The notes beneath the pieces were generated by a model. It was given only the letters and a program-made list of their open reading frames with translations. It ran no database searches and was not told the DNA's origin. Positions 5,854 through 7,734 of a stretch of 7,734 nt of DNA are shown here, piece by piece (positions within the stretch are counted from its first letter, which is position 1; each line of letters starts with the position of its first letter). The stretch comes from Eubacteriales bacterium (GTDB lineage Bacteria > Bacillota > Clostridia > Lachnospirales > Lachnospiraceae). The translations under genes were made by a program, and so were the position numbers. The stretch lies in NCBI GenBank assembly GCA_030536565.1, contig JAUNPT010000108.1, positions 1 to 7,734 of the forward strand, in the 5' to 3' direction.

Positions 5854-7734
5854 CTATTTTACACTTCTTCTCTTCTTGTCAGCATATACACCTGCTAATA
5901 CTGCCATTGAAAGCAGAGCCGCAAATATATAAACAACTGCCATTGATGAATCACCCGTTGCCGCTGCATCACCTGCTGTTTCAGAATTGTTATTATCTGT
6001 AACAGTATCATCTGGTGTTACTGGTTCTGAAGGGTCAGCTGGCTGTTCTGGCTTAGAAGGATCTGTTGGCTGCTCTGGGTCAACTGGCTGCTGGGTCTCT
6101 GCCTTTAACTCTGTAGAAATACCTTTCGCTGTCCAGTTAAAGCCTGCCATCTTGTCAAAGTTTCCCATAACAGTCTCAGCCTTCCACCATGTATCTCCTG
6201 CCTGTACTGTAAATGTATGATCCTTTGTAAGGTCAAGACCTGCCACTGTATAAGTTGTCTTATCTGTTGTCTTAGCACCATTTACTGGATTAAATTCATC
6301 ACAGCCTTCTGGAACTACTGGCTTGCCATCTACATATACACGGTATCCGCCAACCTTAGTATCATCTGTTGCTGCTGTCCAGCTAAGTACAACATCACCA
6401 TTTTCCTGTGCTTCTGCCTTTAATGCTGCATCAGCTGCAAATACTGGTGCTTTGTAATCATAATTCTTAAGCGTTGTTACTGTTGTATCCATTGCAAATT
6501 CAAGACCTGCGTCTGTAAATGCTGCTATCTTCACCTTATTATCCATGCCAGGTGTCAGACGTCCAATCTGCTTTGAAACTGTATCAACAGTATCATATTT
6601 TGCAATTTCATAATTATAAACTGTTTTCTTTAATTCGCCATTCACATAAATCTTATAACCACGTACACGCTGGTCTGTCTTTGAAACATTTGTCCATGTT
6701 CCCTGTGTATGTGTATAATATGTTGTCTTATCTACTACTCCAGCTGCTGCGCCTTCTGGAGCTGTGATTGCTGCATTACCAGAACCATCTATCTTAAGAT
6801 TCGTTTCTCCAACATATGTTTTGTTCAAGCCTGTAGTGCTTAAACCATTTGCGCTATCGCCTTTTTCACTTACATATACCTTAAAAGTATACTCAACGCC
6901 TGCTGAAAGACGGGAGATTATAGCTTCTGTACCTGTAATTCCATCAATCGTATCAACCTTCTGGTTTCCGATATAAGTATCAATTCCGTAGAACACACCG
7001 GTTTCATTTCCGTTATCTACAGCAGTCCATGTTACCTTAGCCTGCTTTGCATCTGCACCTTCTGTATTTCCTCCAACATCTACTGATGTTTCTTCTTTTA
7101 AAAGTGAATCTGCATTGCTTACTGGTGCATTAAAGTAAATTCCATAAACCATTGGCTTAGAGCCCTGACAATAATAATAATATGTCTTATCTGCTTTAAG
7201 GTTAAATGTCATAACATTCTCAACCTGACTGTCTGTTGCCTTATTAGAAACATTAGCATTATCAGGTGATTCAATAAACCACCATACCTTTCCTGTGCTC
7301 TTGCTGTGAAGAGTAACAGAGCAATCTACAACTGGCTTGAATACAAATGCTGCTGTACCATTAGCTGGAACCTCTCCTCCTGCATCGGCTGATGTTTCAC
7401 CCTGAACAAAATCTGTATATGTAACACCATCTATTGTTACTGGAATCTTTTCATCTGTGTTCTGTCCATTAGAATCCTTTACATAATCACTCTTTACTGT
7501 TGCATTCTCTAATGACATCACTGTTCCATACATGCCGGCATCTGCTGGAGTACCTGCAGTCATTCCATTACCATTATTTAATAAATCTACAGCTGTCTTA
7601 CTATATTCTACAGACGCAGAGGCATCTTTTATTGCTTTAAAGTCTTTTGCATTACCAATGTATTTCTGAGCTGCATTTGTATTTGTAGATGAGAATACTA
7701 AATATAAATCATGCTTTACTGATGTATCAGTACC
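5854..7734 (-). CDS. Membrane-anchored modular surface protein with CBM6-like tail and FN3 domains, 5' end outside window
   Basis: The frame is open from the right edge to a TAG at 5856-5854, so 626 residues of a longer protein are visible. The ATG at 7563 is an internal Met: the frame continues upstream, no ribosome binding site precedes it, and no signal peptide follows. Visible order, counted from the right edge: 1-15 ends in KHDLYLVFS, which resembles the last strand of CBM6-type modules; about 85-203 a beta-sandwich module (VTLHSKSTGKVWWFIES, then KTYYYYCQGSKPMVYGIYF); three FN3-like domains at about 211-311, 312-424 and 428-540 (WTAATDDTKVGGYRVYVDG is typical); 548-580 a Pro/Glu/Asp stalk; 593-626 TGD, a hydrophobic helix and a KKRRSVK tail. 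Inference: this is the binding and display half of an extracellular carbohydrate-active enzyme whose catalytic domain lies outside the window; the next gene suggests pectin as substrate. It could also be a non-catalytic binding protein. It lies 114 bp upstream of the CE8-PL1 gene on the same strand and may be co-transcribed with it. Confidence 0.9.
   Translation of the reverse strand, partial: GTDTSVKHDLYLVFSSTNTNAAQKYIGNAKDFKAIKDASASVEYSKTAVDLLNNGNGMTAGTPADAGMYGTVMSLENATVKSDYVKDSNGQNTDEKIPVTIDGVTYTDFVQGETSADAGGEVPANGTAAFVFKPVVDCSVTLHSKSTGKVWWFIESPDNANVSNKATDSQVENVMTFNLKADKTYYYYCQGSKPMVYGIYFNAPVSNADSLLKEETSVDVGGNTEGADAKQAKVTWTAVDNGNETGVFYGIDTYIGNQKVDTIDGITGTEAIISRLSAGVEYTFKVYVSEKGDSANGLSTTGLNKTYVGETNLKIDGSGNAAITAPEGAAAGVVDKTTYYTHTQGTWTNVSKTDQRVRGYKIYVNGELKKTVYNYEIAKYDTVDTVSKQIGRLTPGMDNKVKIAAFTDAGLEFAMDTTVTTLKNYDYKAPVFAADAALKAEAQENGDVVLSWTAATDDTKVGGYRVYVDGKPVVPEGCDEFNPVNGAKTTDKTTYTVAGLDLTKDHTFTVQAGDTWWKAETVMGNFDKMAGFNWTAKGISTELKAETQQPVDPEQPTDPSKPEQPADPSEPVTPDDTVTDNNNSETAGDAAATGDSSMAVVYIFAALLSMAVLAGVYADKKRRSVK
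5857..5958 (-). other. C-terminal surface anchor: TGD + membrane helix + KKRR tail
   Basis: Visible residues 593-626 of the upstream protein read TGDSSM, then a 19-residue hydrophobic stretch (AVVYIFAALLSMAVLAGVY, 599-617), then ADKKRRSVK to the stop. The architecture is that of a cell-wall sorting signal, but the canonical LPxTG is absent: the residues before TGD are DAAA. Either a sortase with unusual specificity acts on AATGD, or the helix simply stays in the membrane with the basic tail inside. Confidence 0.75.
5995..6093 (-). repeat. Degenerate tandem repeats encoding a Pro/Glu/Asp stalk
   Basis: Residues 548-580 of the upstream protein form a low-complexity stalk built on PVDPEQPTDPSK, PEQPADPSEP and PVTPDD. 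On the plus strand the DNA shows three related blocks, around 6033-6051, 6059-6079 and 6078-6095, each containing a CTGGCTG or TTGGCTG core. The stalk separates the FN3 domains from the membrane anchor and would span the cell wall. Confidence 0.75.
6066..6087 (-). repeat. 22-bp near-identical copy shared by both stalk regions (copy 2)
   Basis: This is the partner of the copy at 15-36, lying in the stalk of the upstream gene about 6 kb away in the same orientation. The match could reflect a shared origin of the two C-termini or convergence of low-complexity Pro/Glu coding. The identical third-base choices favour shared origin. Confidence 0.7.

Noticed and set aside
5740..5856. The two genes as one protein split by a stop or frameshift, since they share the same minus frame
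   Set aside because: Several in-frame stops lie between them (5854-5856, 5836-5838, 5830-5832 and more). The upstream protein ends in a proper anchor, and the downstream one begins with a ribosome binding site and a signal peptide.
5987..6976. Plus-strand ORFs of 68-82 residues at 5987-6220, 6217-6423, 6519-6767 and 6764-6976
   Set aside because: They are antisense shadows of the FN3/stalk coding region. The Gly/Ser/Cys repeats in the first simply mirror the Pro/Glu stalk codons.
7171..7182. (ATA)4 microsatellite as a phase-variation tract
   Set aside because: It is a triplet repeat encoding YYYY; slippage would not shift the frame, and four units are too few to be notable.
5854..7563. Start of the upstream gene at the ATG at 7563
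   Set aside because: The frame remains open to the window edge, no ribosome binding site precedes this ATG, the following residues are not a signal peptide, and the upstream residues (KHDLYLVFS) look like a protein module.

Overview
The window looks like a piece of a pectin-utilisation locus from a low-to-moderate GC, gut-type Firmicute, most likely a Lachnospiraceae member of the Lachnospira/Eubacterium eligens kind. This assignment is an inference. It rests on AT-leaning codon choice (ACA, GGA, AGA, TTA, GCA), a strong GGAGG ribosome binding site, very large modular secreted carbohydrate-active enzymes, Pro/Glu/Asp linkers, and a C-terminal TGD + membrane helix + KKRR tail. No marker gene is present to fix the species.

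Both real genes lie on the minus strand and together fill about 98% of the window. Reading in the direction of transcription (right to left), the window opens inside a large surface protein (7734 to 5854, 5' end missing). Its visible part runs from the tail of a CBM6-like carbohydrate-binding module through a beta-sandwich module, three fibronectin-III-like domains and a proline-rich stalk to a C-terminal membrane anchor. A 114-bp spacer follows (5853 to 5740) with an imperfect inverted repeat and a ribosome binding site.

The second gene starts at a GTG at 5739 and stays open to base 1 without a stop, giving 1913 codons with the 3' end missing. It encodes a secreted multidomain enzyme. In order it has a signal peptide, a beta-sandwich module, three carboxypeptidase-regulatory-like beta domains, a complete CE8 pectin methylesterase domain, a complete PL1-type pectate lyase domain with a Ca-binding DxDxDG loop, an Ig-like domain, a concanavalin-like (DUF1349-type) domain, another small beta domain, a final jelly-roll-like domain, and the start of a proline-rich stalk like the one in the neighbouring gene. 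Because it has no stop in the window, a stop-bounded ORF search would miss this gene.

Functionally, the two catalytic domains of the second protein act in sequence. CE8 removes methyl esters from homogalacturonan, and PL1 then cleaves the de-esterified chain by beta-elimination. The upstream protein probably brings another, unseen catalytic domain to the same cell-surface substrate. The shared stalk suggests both are displayed at the cell surface. No RNA gene, CRISPR array, insertion sequence or attachment site was seen, and the many short ORFs in other frames are shadows of these two genes.
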